Shown: positions 41,987-50,231, numbered from the stretch's first letter. The stretch: 64,000 bases of DNA from an uncultured Clostridia bacterium (GCA_904393115.1 CAJFMX010000011.1:1-64000); one strand, 5' to 3'. Numbers and translations are program-made. The notes: a model not told the origin generated them from the letters alone.

Positions 41987-42344
41987 TCGTCGCATCCTTT
42001 CCCCAGTCTTCCTTTCCGTGTTCGCAGACGACCGGGAGCAGCACGAGGTCCTCTTCCCCGGTGTTTTCGATGGCGTGGGTGGAGCCCTTTTTGCAGACGT
42101 GGCAGACGCCGGGGGCGAGAGGCTCCGGGACGCCGTCCGTCACGGCGCGGCCGCGGCCGGCGAGCACGAAGTTTACGTCCGTGCTCGTCTCATGCCGGTG
42201 CTCTCCGATGGAGGCGCCGGCGGGCAGGCGGCTCCAGAGCGCCTTGCCGCAGTCCAGCGGGCAAAGGCGCGCCGCGACCTGGCCGCGGCCGCCGTTGAGG
42301 TTGGGAACGAGGAGTTCCCGCTCCGCATTCCAATCGATGCGCAT
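41556..42344 (-). CDS. cupin-domain protein whose frame runs into the next gene
   Basis: Residues 1 to about 110 form a cupin: HRHETSTDVNFVLAGRG with metal-binding His residues, and VCKKGSTHAIENTGEEDLVLLPVV. ATG 42344 has GGAGA 7 bases upstream. A cupin of this type should end near 42000, but no stop occurs in frame until 41556, so about 430 bases overlap the lipoprotein hydrolase in another frame. Either the stop has been lost by a frameshift or a long non-homologous tail is made. It probably acts on a sugar, as its neighbours do. Confidence 0.65.
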   Translation of the reverse strand: MRIDWNAERELLVPNLNGGRGQVAARLCPLDCGKALWSRLPAGASIGEHRHETSTDVNFVLAGRGRAVTDGVPEPLAPGVCHVCKKGSTHAIENTGEEDLVLLPVVCEHGKEDWGKDATNEEENRLPGAGPAAAGHAHGLRAVSDHRRGHGRGGRRALLQHGRGLFDRAVCRGLRRLLRAVQRGPAQPDERERFAERLGEHAPDLRRPRVRRGPKALLDQRRGDGRLPGGLCARRVQHPAHLRRGQQRRGPLVRPAGGGLSL

Positions 42345-42364
42345 GGCGGCTCTCCGTTTTTTGC

Positions 42365-42399
42365 GCGCATCCCCCGGCGCGGCGCGCCGGGGGATGCGC
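42365..42399. repeat. 17-bp perfect inverted repeat between epimerase and cupin genes
   Basis: Arms GCGCATCCCCCGGCGCG (42365-42381) and the exact complement (42383-42399). No T-run follows on the minus strand, so it is not a classical terminator; an RNA-stabilising or processing hairpin is possible. Confidence 0.7.
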
Positions 42400-42423
42400 A
42401 CGAAGGTCGTCTGTGGTTTTTCC

Positions 42424-43635
42424 TTACTTCTCGTAGCGCTCGAGGATCTCAAAGCACATGCGCGCGTTGTGGTAGGGGCACTTCCAGCCGTCGATCTTGC
42501 TCTCGTAGCCGGAGAGGACCTCGCCGCTGTTGCCGAGCATGGTGAACCACTCGCCGTACTCGTGGTCCACGACGAAGCGGTCGATGTACTCGAAGCAGTT
42601 GAGCGAGGCGTCCAGGAACGCGTCCTCGCCGCTCATCTGCCAGGCGTTGAGGAAGCCGACGACGGTCTCGGCCTGCACCCACCAGGAGCGGTTCGTGTTG
42701 AGGTGGCGGGTGACAGGGTTGTACTCGTAGAGCATGGAGCCGTCGGGCAGGATCGCCTGCTCCAGGCACGCCTTGGCCATGGCCAGGCAGCGGGGCGCGG
42801 CCTTCTCCTCGGCGGCCTTGTCGCCCAGGACCTCGGCGGTCTCCATCATCAGCCAGGTGCCCTCGATGTCGTGGCCATAGGAGATCTCCGGGGAGGTGGC
42901 GCTCCAGTCGTCGCGGAAGAACATCTTGAAGTGGTGGATGCTGGGGTCGTAGACCTTGTCGAGCATGATGGCCAGGTGCCGGCGGGTCAGGTTGATCTGC
43001 TCCTCCGTGCGCAGCACGCGCAGCAGGCCGGTGTAGGCCTCGATCAGGTGCAGGTGGGTGTTCATGGTCCGGGTGGACTCGCCCTCGGGGTTGATGTTGG
43101 AGCCCTGGCCCTTGGGGTTGTAGGTCCAGTCGCGGGTCAGGATCTCGACGTAGCCGTCGTGCTCCGCGTCGTAGGCGTGCGCCTCGAGCAGGTCGCGGAT
43201 GGCGACGGCGCGGTCGCGCGCGGTCGTGTCGCCCGTGGCGCGGCAGTATTCGCTCAGGGCGTAGATGGCGAACGCCTGGCCGTAGACGAACTTCTTGTCG
43301 TCCACGGGGTTGCCCTTGCAGTCGAGCATGAAGTAGCAGCCGCCGTACTCCTTGTCGAGGAAATACTCGCAGAAGTAGTCGTAGGCGCGGCGGGCGAGCT
43401 GCAGATACTTCTCGTCCCGGAAGATGCGGTAGGCGGAGGCAAAGGTCCACACCAGGCGCGCGTTGAGCACCAGGCACTTGGTCCCCTCCTTGACGGGCTT
43501 GCCCTCGCGGGTCACCACGCCGTAGAAGCCGCCGTTCTCCTCGTCGACGTCGTAGCGCATCCAGAAGGGCAGGATGTCCTCCAGGACTTCCTTTTTGGCC
43601 ATTTCATAGAGTTTTGTGAATCTTTCGTCTTTCAT
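42424..43635 (-). CDS. AGE family epimerase (N-acylglucosamine/cellobiose 2-epimerase-like)
   Basis: 403-aa (alpha/alpha)6-barrel epimerase/isomerase that inverts C2 of a sugar. Active-site His candidates are in NTHLHLIEAY, YGHDIEGTW and KCPYHNARM, and the tryptophan-rich NRSWWVQAE segment is typical of the family. Length fits cellobiose 2-epimerases and N-acylglucosamine 2-epimerases. The promoter lies at 43677-43705. It heads a minus-strand run into the cupin and hydrolase genes. Confidence 0.92.
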   Translation of the reverse strand: MKDERFTKLYEMAKKEVLEDILPFWMRYDVDEENGGFYGVVTREGKPVKEGTKCLVLNARLVWTFASAYRIFRDEKYLQLARRAYDYFCEYFLDKEYGGCYFMLDCKGNPVDDKKFVYGQAFAIYALSEYCRATGDTTARDRAVAIRDLLEAHAYDAEHDGYVEILTRDWTYNPKGQGSNINPEGESTRTMNTHLHLIEAYTGLLRVLRTEEQINLTRRHLAIMLDKVYDPSIHHFKMFFRDDWSATSPEISYGHDIEGTWLMMETAEVLGDKAAEEKAAPRCLAMAKACLEQAILPDGSMLYEYNPVTRHLNTNRSWWVQAETVVGFLNAWQMSGEDAFLDASLNCFEYIDRFVVDHEYGEWFTMLGNSGEVLSGYESKIDGWKCPYHNARMCFEILERYEK

Positions 43636-43676
43636 CGCTTGAACCTCTCTCTTTGTCGTTGGGTCCGCCGCCTTCT

Positions 43677-43705
43677 ATTATAGGCGGCGGGCCGGCGTTT
43701 GTACA
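43677..43705 (-). promoter_or_regulatory. promoter of the epimerase gene
   Basis: TGTACA (43700-43705), 17-base spacer, TATAAT (43677-43682) on the minus strand. An inverted repeat CCGCCGCC/GGCGGCGG flanks the -10 box and may also terminate the upstream gene. Confidence 0.6.
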
Positions 43706-43722
43706 GGGGGGGTCCCGCCCGG

Positions 43723-44961
43723 TCACCAGGCGAGGACCTCCTCCATGGCGATGCGCTCCCAGGCGGTCAGGTTTTCGGGGTTGCCGGAAACGCTGGAGAT
43801 ATCCTTTAAGACGATGTCCATGGAGGTGCCGCTGCGCTTTGCCGCCGCCAGCGCGCGCCGGATCTCCGCGCGGATGGCGCCCTCGTTCTCCGAAACGCGC
43901 AGCAGGAACGCGGGGTTGGGCTTCCAGGCCATGACGTAGCGGCTGCCCATGGCCTCGGCCGCGGCGTCCACGTCCGCCCACGGGGTGATGGAGACCTTGC
44001 GCAGGTTCGGGATGCGCGAGAGGATGTCGATCTGGTCGTGCAGCGGCTCGCAGCAGCCGTAGTAGACCATGCCAAAGGGCTTCATCGCCTCGATCTGGTA
44101 TTCGATGTCGAACTCCTCGCGCATGTCCTTGGAGACGGAGGCGAAGATCTGCGCAAGGCCCCGGCCCCAGCAGTGGTCGAGGGTCACGCGGCTCCTGTCC
44201 TCCCCGGCCGCAAGGTCGTCCGAGAGGGCGGGCGTGCTGTGGATCAGCAGCTGGTCCGCCTCCAGCAGGCCCATCTGCTCGACCTTCTGCATCAGGCGCA
44301 CGAAGATGTCGCAGAACCTGCGGGCGATGCGGTGCAGGAACTCCGGCCGGTCGCACAGCTCGTAGAAGAGCTGCTCCGGACCCATGAGCATCACCACGTC
44401 GTCCCAGGTCTTAAGCCCCAGGCCATAGCCCGTCTCCAGGCCCATGAGCTTGACCGGCAGGATGTCCCCCACGGCCTCGGCCGCCTTGGAGAACCTGCGC
44501 ATCGTCTCCGCGTGGTCGTACTTCACCTCGGGGTCGCGCAGCTTTGCCAGGTCCCTGTCGTCCTTCAGCTGGTTCTCGTAGCGGTGGGAGTAGATGCCGC
44601 CGCTCTCCTTGCCGCGCTCCTCCTCGCGGACGTTCAGGCCCACGGAGGTGATCTCCACCGCCTTGGGCACGGGCAGGTAGGGCCGGAAGATGCGGTCCGC
44701 CTGCGCGTGCTCCCAGAGGTAGATCTCCCGCCGCAGGTAGGTCTCCAGCGCGGCGAAGTCGGGGTCCGTGCAGCGGGCGCGCAGCGCCTCCTCCTTGGCG
44801 AGTTCGTTCCAGGGGATCTCCTCGAGCAGGACCACGGGGCGGACCATGTGCCGGTCGTTGACCGCGCGGTAGAGCTTGGCGCGCTCGGCGTTGACCGGGT
44901 CGGCCGCGCACTCCGCAGCGCGCGCCGCCAGCGCGCGCAGGATTTCTACGCCTTGGTTCAT
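43723..44961 (-). CDS. uroporphyrinogen decarboxylase-family protein
   Basis: 412 aa with the overall pattern of UroD-like proteins, which include corrinoid-linked methyltransferases as well as true decarboxylases. Seen: LGLKTWDDVVMLMGPEQL, LLIHSTPALSDDLA, MKPFGMVYYGCCEPLHDQ and KPNPAFLLRV. The GCCEPLHDQ stretch and the final repeats are typical of the methyltransferase-like branch found near sugar genes. It is not expected to work in haem synthesis. ATG 44961 overlaps the cca stop. Confidence 0.8.
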   Translation of the reverse strand: MNQGVEILRALAARAAECAADPVNAERAKLYRAVNDRHMVRPVVLLEEIPWNELAKEEALRARCTDPDFAALETYLRREIYLWEHAQADRIFRPYLPVPKAVEITSVGLNVREEERGKESGGIYSHRYENQLKDDRDLAKLRDPEVKYDHAETMRRFSKAAEAVGDILPVKLMGLETGYGLGLKTWDDVVMLMGPEQLFYELCDRPEFLHRIARRFCDIFVRLMQKVEQMGLLEADQLLIHSTPALSDDLAAGEDRSRVTLDHCWGRGLAQIFASVSKDMREEFDIEYQIEAMKPFGMVYYGCCEPLHDQIDILSRIPNLRKVSITPWADVDAAAEAMGSRYVMAWKPNPAFLLRVSENEGAIRAEIRRALAAAKRSGTSMDIVLKDISSVSGNPENLTAWERIAMEEVLAW

Positions 44962-46136
44962 CTGCAGGATTCCTCCTCTTGTAGATTCCAGTGCTGTGCG
45001 GCGCAAAGGAGCGCCGCGCGCTCGTTTGCGATTTCGCCCTCGACGACCCCGTCCAGCAGGGCGCGCAGCAGGCGGCCCACGCCCGGGCCCGCGGGGATGC
45101 CCGCGGCGGCGAGGTCCGCGCCCGTTATGGCCAGCTGCGGGATGCTGTAGGCGTCCCCGCGGGCGAGGGCCTCCTCCAGCGCCCCGGGCGGCCAGGCGCG
45201 CAGGCGCGCCAGCTCCGCCGCGCGCTCCGGCCCGATCTCCCGGAGCAGGCGCCGCGCCTGGGCGGGCGTCTCGGGCCTTGGCGCGCCAAAGTGCGCGATC
45301 AGCTCCCGCACGGCGCGCTCCGTGCGCTTGGGCAGGCGCAGCGCGGCCAGCGCCGCGCCCGGGTCCGGCGCCGCGTGCAGGGCGTGCGCCAGGCGCAGCG
45401 CAACCTCGGGCGGGACCGCGTCCAGCCCCTCGGCGCACAGCGGCGCGGGCAGGGCCTGCGCCAACACGTCCGGGAAGGCGCGCACGACCGCCCCCGCCGC
45501 CCGGCCGCACAGGAGCTTGCAGAGCTCCGCCGTCACGCGCTCGCGCGCGACGTGGGCCAGGTCCGGCGCGAGCGCGCGGGCGGCCCGGGCCGTCTCCGCC
45601 TCGATGGCAAAGGCGTTCGTCGCGGCAAAGCGCAGCGCGCGCAGGATGCGCAGCGCGTCCTCGGAAAAGCGGCGCGCCGGCTCGCCCACGCAGCGGATGC
45701 AGCCCGCGCGCAGGTCCGCCCGGCCGCCGAAGGGGTCGCACAGCCCCTGCCAGGGGTTGTAGGCCATGGCGTTGACCGTGAAGTCCCGCCGGGCGAGGTC
45801 GCGCTCGACCTGGCGCACGAAGTCCACGCGGTCCGGGTGGCGGTGGTCGGCGTAGGCGCCGTCCACGCGGAAGGTGGTGACCTCATAGGGCTCGCCGCGC
45901 GCGATCACCGTCACCGTGCCGTGCACAAGGCCCGTGTCCACCGTGCGGCAGTCGGAAAAGACGCGCTTTGTCTCCTCGGGCAGGGCGCTGGTGCAGACGT
46001 CGTAGTCCTTGGGCGCGTCCCCGCGCATCGCGTCCCGCACGCAGCCGCCCACGACATAGGCCGCAAACCCCGCGCCCGTAAGGCGCTCCAGCACAAAGCG
46101 CGCGCCCGCGGGAAGGTCCATGGAAAACCCGTCCAC
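44958..46136 (-). CDS. cca: CCA-adding tRNA nucleotidyltransferase
   Basis: Adds or repairs the 3' CCA end of tRNAs. 392 aa, class II. Motifs: YVVGGCVRDAMRG, the catalytic Asp pair in KDYDVCTSA, RRDFTVNAMAYNP, and FSEDALRILRALRFA. It has no C-terminal HD domain, but a separate HD gene lies 15 bases upstream. Its stop overlaps the start of the UroD-family gene. Since tRNA genes here encode CCA, its main role is repair. Confidence 0.95.
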   Translation of the reverse strand: MDGFSMDLPAGARFVLERLTGAGFAAYVVGGCVRDAMRGDAPKDYDVCTSALPEETKRVFSDCRTVDTGLVHGTVTVIARGEPYEVTTFRVDGAYADHRHPDRVDFVRQVERDLARRDFTVNAMAYNPWQGLCDPFGGRADLRAGCIRCVGEPARRFSEDALRILRALRFAATNAFAIEAETARAARALAPDLAHVARERVTAELCKLLCGRAAGAVVRAFPDVLAQALPAPLCAEGLDAVPPEVALRLAHALHAAPDPGAALAALRLPKRTERAVRELIAHFGAPRPETPAQARRLLREIGPERAAELARLRAWPPGALEEALARGDAYSIPQLAITGADLAAAGIPAGPGVGRLLRALLDGVVEGEIANERAALLCAAQHWNLQEEESCR

Positions 46137-46151
46137 GCCTCTCCCCTCCCC

Positions 46152-46973
46152 TCAGCGCTGCGCCGCGCGGTCGGCGCGGTCCAGCGCCTCCATGTCGCGC
46201 AGAAAGTCCTCGCCCCACAGGCGCAGGTAGCGCGCCCGCGTGCGCTCGTTGGAAAAGAAAAAGGGCACCATGTGCCAGGCCGCCATGGCCGACACGCGCA
46301 GGCGCTCGCCCTCCGGCACGCAGGCGGGAAAGCGCAGGAACAGGATCGCATAGGCGGAGACGCACTCGTGCCCGTAGAAGTGCGCGGTCGGGCTCGGCAG
46401 GCCGTGGGAGTCGCGGAAGGCCTTGGTCCGCGCCTTGCCCACGTCGTGCAGGAGGCCCGCCAGCCACAGCGCCGCCTCCCCCGGCCGCTCGCGCGCAAGG
46501 CCGCGCGCAGTCCGCAGGCAGTGCATCCCGATGGAGTGCGCGTGGAACGGGTTGTCCTGGGAGAGGAAGACGAGGCCCTCCCTACCGAAGAAGAGGTCGC
46601 CCAGGTCCTGCAGGCGCGGCGGCTCCGCATAGACGAGCTCGATTCCCTCCCAGCCCTCAAAGGGCTGCGGCGGGCAGAAGGCGAGGACCTGATCGCGGAT
46701 CTCCTCCGCCCGGTCGGGCGCGGCGGCGATGCACGCCGCCTCCGGCCGCGCGACGAGCACGGCGCGCGCCTGCGCGCCATAGGCCCGCGCGCGCTCGACG
46801 AGGTCCTTGCGGCCGCGGGCCTTGAGGTCCGGCGCGTCCAGCGCGCAGGAAATGCCCGCGCGCAGCAGGCGCAGCGCCTCCTCCCGCGTGTGCGCCAGCG
46901 GCAGGCCGCTGCGCGCGGCCCTCTCCGCCCGCCCGGAGCCCTCCAGGCCGAAGAACGCGGTCAGCTGCGGCAT
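46152..46973 (-). CDS. HD-domain protein with degenerate P-loop N-terminus
   Basis: 273 aa. The N-terminal 110 residues resemble a polynucleotide-kinase-type P-loop module, but the nucleotide site reads GLEGSGRAE in place of GxxGSGKST, so kinase activity is doubtful. The C-terminal half has a full HD site: HSIGMHCL, LAGLLHDVGKART and HECVSAYA. Located 15 bases before cca. In E. coli the HD part is fused to the CCA enzyme; here the two are separate genes in one operon, which suggests a joint role in tRNA end repair. Confidence 0.8.
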   Translation of the reverse strand: MPQLTAFFGLEGSGRAERAARSGLPLAHTREEALRLLRAGISCALDAPDLKARGRKDLVERARAYGAQARAVLVARPEAACIAAAPDRAEEIRDQVLAFCPPQPFEGWEGIELVYAEPPRLQDLGDLFFGREGLVFLSQDNPFHAHSIGMHCLRTARGLARERPGEAALWLAGLLHDVGKARTKAFRDSHGLPSPTAHFYGHECVSAYAILFLRFPACVPEGERLRVSAMAAWHMVPFFFSNERTRARYLRLWGEDFLRDMEALDRADRAAQR

Positions 46974-47052
46974 GGGCTTTCCCCCTTTCCTCTCATTTCC
47001 GGTGTTCGTTGTCCCTATTCTACCACCGCCGGCCGCCGCGCGCAATTCCCGG

Positions 47053-47081
47053 TTTACCTTCCTGGGCGCAAGTGCTATAAT
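47053..47081 (+). promoter_or_regulatory. promoter of the transglutaminase-like gene
   Basis: TTTACC (47053-47058), 17-base spacer, TATAAT (47076-47081). Confidence 0.7.
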
Positions 47082-47119
47082 CAAGCTGAATTTGGAAAAA
47101 GAGAAGGGAGTGGTATCCC

Positions 47120-48484
47120 ATGGTGACGAATCTGGACTACATCGCCTATCCCCTGCCCGAGGACATCGAGCGCCTGGTGCTGGGCGGCGACCTGGCCCGC
47201 GCCCGCCGCGTGATCGACGCGCGCATCGCCAGCGCCAAGACGCCCGACTGCCTCCGCGAGCGCCTGGAGTTCGAGAAGAAGATCCTGGACGAGATCCCCC
47301 GCACCTACGCGCTGTCCGAGGAGGACCTGCTGCAGGGCCTGCAGGCGCGCTACGAGGGCTTCACCCGCGAGGAGATGGAGCGCCTGCGCGACGAGGGCAC
47401 GCTGGACTGGGTCTACATCGAGGGCCGCGTCCTCTACAAGAACAACGCGCTGGACAACGTGCTCAAGACCCGGCCGGAGCTGAATCCGCGCCTCAAGGAC
47501 CCGGCGCTGCTGGCGGATTCCGACAAGAACGCCAAAATGCTCGACGAGATGATCGCCCGCATGAAGCGCGACGGCCACGCGCACCTGCGCTTCCGCGTGC
47601 GCGCGGAGCTGACCATCGACGAGCACGCGCAGCGGCCGGGCAAGCGCATCCGCGTCCACCTGCCGCTGCCCCTGAAGGACGGCCAGTGCACGCCCGGGGA
47701 GATCGTGACCGCGCCCGCGGCCCACATCGCGGCGGAGGACCATCCCCAGCGCACAGCGTACTTCGAGGCGGTCTACGCGCCGGGCATGGTCTTTTCCGCG
47801 GAGTACGCCTACGACATCGACGCGCCCTACGTCGATCCGGACCCGGAGGCGGTCTCCCCGGAGCAGCCGCACTTTGACACCGGGGAGGTCCTGCCGCAGA
47901 TCCGGTTCACGCCCTACATCCGCGCGCTCTGCCGCGAGCTCCAGGGCGGGGAGACGAACCCCCTGCGCATCGCGCGCCGCTTCTACGACTACTGCACGGT
48001 GAACTGCTGCTACCGCTTTGTGCCGCCGTACTTCACCAAGACGAACATCCCCGAGTACTTCGGCGCGGGCCAGCGCGGGGACTGCGGCATGCACGCGCTG
48101 CTCTTCATCACCCTGTGCCGCTGCGCGGGCATCCCGGCGCAGTGGCAGGCCGGGCTCTACACCCGCCCGGGCGAGGCCGGCTGCCACGACTGGGCGCGCT
48201 TCTACGTCGCGCCCTACGGCTGGCTCTACTGCGACGCGTCCTTCGGCGGCTCGGCCTGGCGCGCCGGCAGCCGCGAGCGCTGGAACTTCTACTTCGGGAA
48301 CCTGGAGCCCTTCCGCATGGTCGCCAACCGCGACCTGCAGCAGGACTTCGACCCGCCCAAGAAGTTCCTGCGCGCCGACCCGTACGACAGCCAGCTCGGC
48401 GAGGCCGAGTACGAGGACGAGGGCCTGACCCTGCACGACTTCACGACGCAGCTCACGGTCCTCTCCTGCGAGGTCGTCGACTGA
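47120..48484 (+). CDS. transglutaminase-like cysteine protein
   Basis: 454 aa with a transglutaminase-like domain in the C-terminal half. The catalytic triad is visible as Cys in GDCGMHALLF, His in CHDWARFYV and Asp in YCDASFGG. The N-terminal 200 residues are helical and specific to this subgroup. No signal peptide, so it should be cytoplasmic. It could be a peptidase or an amide-forming enzyme. Own promoter and terminator; divergent from the HD-cca-UroD operon. Confidence 0.88.
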   Translation: MVTNLDYIAYPLPEDIERLVLGGDLARARRVIDARIASAKTPDCLRERLEFEKKILDEIPRTYALSEEDLLQGLQARYEGFTREEMERLRDEGTLDWVYIEGRVLYKNNALDNVLKTRPELNPRLKDPALLADSDKNAKMLDEMIARMKRDGHAHLRFRVRAELTIDEHAQRPGKRIRVHLPLPLKDGQCTPGEIVTAPAAHIAAEDHPQRTAYFEAVYAPGMVFSAEYAYDIDAPYVDPDPEAVSPEQPHFDTGEVLPQIRFTPYIRALCRELQGGETNPLRIARRFYDYCTVNCCYRFVPPYFTKTNIPEYFGAGQRGDCGMHALLFITLCRCAGIPAQWQAGLYTRPGEAGCHDWARFYVAPYGWLYCDASFGGSAWRAGSRERWNFYFGNLEPFRMVANRDLQQDFDPPKKFLRADPYDSQLGEAEYEDEGLTLHDFTTQLTVLSCEVVD

Positions 48485-48505
48485 CCATCCGCCGCACAAT
48501 CCCCT

Positions 48506-48536
48506 TGCGCGCAAAGCCTCTTTGCGCGCATTTTTT
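48506..48536 (+). terminator. terminator of the transglutaminase-like gene
   Basis: TGCGCGCAAAG (48506-48516) and CTTTGCGCGCA (48520-48530), then six T residues. Confidence 0.95.
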
Positions 48537-48606
48537 CTTGCTTTTTTCGCAGCGTCTGCTATGCTGAGGGGATCCCCGACAACTTCAGACTGCGGAGGTG
48601 TGCGCC

Positions 48607-49563
48607 TTGAAGAACCTGGCTCTGCTCCTCGTCCCGCTCCTGCTGGCCGCGCTCCTGTGCGGGTGCGGCGTTTCGGAGGAGGCGCTGCGGCCCTACCTCT
48701 CCCCGCCGGGCACGGCGCCTGCGCCGACGACAAGCCCGACGCCGACGGCCGCCCCGGCGCTTGCGCCGACGCCAAGCCCAACGCCGACCCCGCAGCCGAC
48801 GGCCGCCCCGACGCCAAGCCCAACGCCCACCCCGCAGCCGGACCTCACCGCCCTGGATCTAAAGACGCTCTTCCTGACGGAGAACAGCGCGGTGACGGAC
48901 TGGCCCGCGGCGGCGGAGCGCCTGCCGCGCCAGCTGGTCCTCGGGGAACCGGTGGCAAGGGACGCGCAGGTCGAGCCCCTCTCCCTGCCCGAGGGTGTGA
49001 ACACGCGCGGCGAGGCCTTTGCGCTTGCCCTGCAGCACCTGCGCGATTCGGTCCCGGAGCTTGCGGACTGGGATCTGCGCGCCTTTTCCGCGTCTGTCAT
49101 TCTGGACGCCTGGCCGGACCCGCCGCAGGCGGAGCTGACGGAAAAGCGGAAGTACATCTACGCTTCCATCACGAACCTGGAGATTCAGCCGCTCTACGAT
49201 GGGATTCCGCTGAGCGACGCCTGGTATCACCGGGACGCCTCCTTCTTCAGCCGCGAGGAGACAGAGGAGCTCGGAGTTTCGCGATGCGACATCCACGAGA
49301 TGGAGCCGGCGCAGATGGAGGCCCTGCCGCTGCTGACGGCCCCGGCGGCGCTCGGGGCGCTGGACGCCTACCGCCTGGAGGCGCGCCAGCAGCCGGACGC
49401 GGTCGTGTGGATGGAGCCGGTCTATGCGAGCATCGGCACGATCGACTCCGAGAACACCTACAGCCTCTACTGGCGCCTGTACCTGGACGACGGCACCGGC
49501 TACTACGTCAACGCCATGAGCGGCCGCGTCTGGTGCGACAGCAAGGAACATGATGAATACTGA
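48607..49563 (+). CDS. lipoprotein with Pro-Thr linker, unknown function
   Basis: 318 aa from TTG 48607 (GGAGG 8 bases upstream; the GTG at 48598 is too close). The signal peptide ends in LLCGC, a lipobox. A linker of PTPSPTPTPQPT-type repeats (encoded at about 48718-48840) holds the outer domain away from the membrane. The outer domain has two similar halves (YIYASITNLEIQPLYDGIPL and YSLYWRLYLDDGTGYYVNAMSG). A promoter, TTGCTT-16-TATGCT, lies at 48538-48565. No family recognised. Confidence 0.8.
   Translation: MKNLALLLVPLLLAALLCGCGVSEEALRPYLSPPGTAPAPTTSPTPTAAPALAPTPSPTPTPQPTAAPTPSPTPTPQPDLTALDLKTLFLTENSAVTDWPAAAERLPRQLVLGEPVARDAQVEPLSLPEGVNTRGEAFALALQHLRDSVPELADWDLRAFSASVILDAWPDPPQAELTEKRKYIYASITNLEIQPLYDGIPLSDAWYHRDASFFSREETEELGVSRCDIHEMEPAQMEALPLLTAPAALGALDAYRLEARQQPDAVVWMEPVYASIGTIDSENTYSLYWRLYLDDGTGYYVNAMSGRVWCDSKEHDEY
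48718..48840 (+). repeat. tandem repeats encoding the Pro-Thr linker
   Basis: Imperfect copies of a unit containing ACGCCAAGCCCAACGCC and CCCCGCAGCCG. Such repeats are prone to slippage, so linker length may vary between strains. Confidence 0.7.
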
Positions 49564-49699
49564 CGCGGGTTTTTGCGGGCGCAGCGGGGAGCCGCGGCGC
49601 CCGCTTCCGCCCCTGCCCGCCAAAAAGGCGAGAAAACCCGCGTTTTTGCCCGTATGGGAAAGAGAGGGAAAAATCTATGGCAAAAACGCAAAAAAACTG

Positions 49700-49728
49700 T
49701 TGACAAAAACCACCTGCTTGCGTATAAT
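49700..49728 (+). promoter_or_regulatory. consensus promoter of the tRNA operon
   Basis: TTGACA (49700-49705), 17-base spacer, TATAAT (49723-49728): perfect sigma-A consensus, as expected for a stable RNA operon. Confidence 0.92.
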
Positions 49729-49788
49729 AGTCCATGTCGCCGAGAGATGCGGGACGCAAGAGATGCGAAAGCGGGACGAGGCGGTCAG

Positions 49789-49864
49789 GGGAGCATAGCT
49801 CAGCTGGGAGAGCACTTGCCTTACAAGCAAGGGGTCACAGGTTCGAGCCCTGTTGTTCCCACCA
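49789..49864 (+). tRNA. tRNA-Val (anticodon TAC)
   Basis: 76 bases with CCA. Acceptor GGGAGCA pairs with TGTTCCC; anticodon loop CTTACAA; T loop TTCGAGC. Confidence 0.97.
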
Positions 49865-49871
49865 AAGAGAT

Positions 49872-49948
49872 GGCGCGGTAGTTCAGTTGGTTAGAATGCC
49901 AGCCTGTCACGCTGGAGGTCGAGGGTTCGAGCCCCTTCCGCGTCGCCA
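49872..49948 (+). tRNA. tRNA-Asp (anticodon GTC)
   Basis: 77 bases with CCA. Acceptor GGCGCGG pairs with CCGCGTC (one G-T); anticodon loop CTGTCAC; T loop TTCGAGC. Confidence 0.97.
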
Positions 49949-49953
49949 TGTAT

Positions 49954-50029
49954 GCCTGGGTAGCTCAGCTGGTAGAGCAGCAGACTGAAAATCTGCGTGT
50001 CGGTGGTTCAACTCCGCCCCTAGGCACCA
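49954..50029 (+). tRNA. tRNA-Phe (anticodon GAA)
   Basis: 76 bases with CCA. Acceptor GCCTGGG pairs with CCTAGGC; anticodon loop CTGAAAA; T loop TTCAACT. Confidence 0.97.
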
Positions 50030-50032
50030 TTT

Positions 50033-50107
50033 GCGGTAGTAGCTCAGTGGTAGAGTGCCACCTTGCCAAGGTGGATGTCGCGGGTCCGAATCCCGTCTAC
50101 CGCTCCA
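50033..50107 (+). tRNA. tRNA-Gly (anticodon GCC), with C at position 55
   Basis: 75 bases with CCA. Acceptor GCGGTAG pairs with CTACCGC; anticodon loop TTGCCAA. The T loop reads TCCGAAT, so the nearly universal U55 (base 50086) is C; the D loop G18-G19 is kept. See findings. Confidence 0.95.
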
Positions 50108-50152
50108 CAAAACTTACGATGCCCATGCTCCACAGCGTGGGCATATAAGTCT

Positions 50153-50227
50153 GGTGCCATAGCCAAGAGGTAAGGCAAAGGTCTGCAAAACCTTCATTCC
50201 CCGGTTCAAATCCGGGTGGCACCTCCA
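50153..50227 (+). tRNA. tRNA-Cys (anticodon GCA)
   Basis: 75 bases with CCA. Acceptor GGTGCCA pairs with TGGCACC; anticodon loop CTGCAAA; T loop TTCAAAT. A small stem-loop (about 50119-50142) separates it from tRNA-Gly. Confidence 0.97.
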
Positions 50228-50231
50228 CAAG

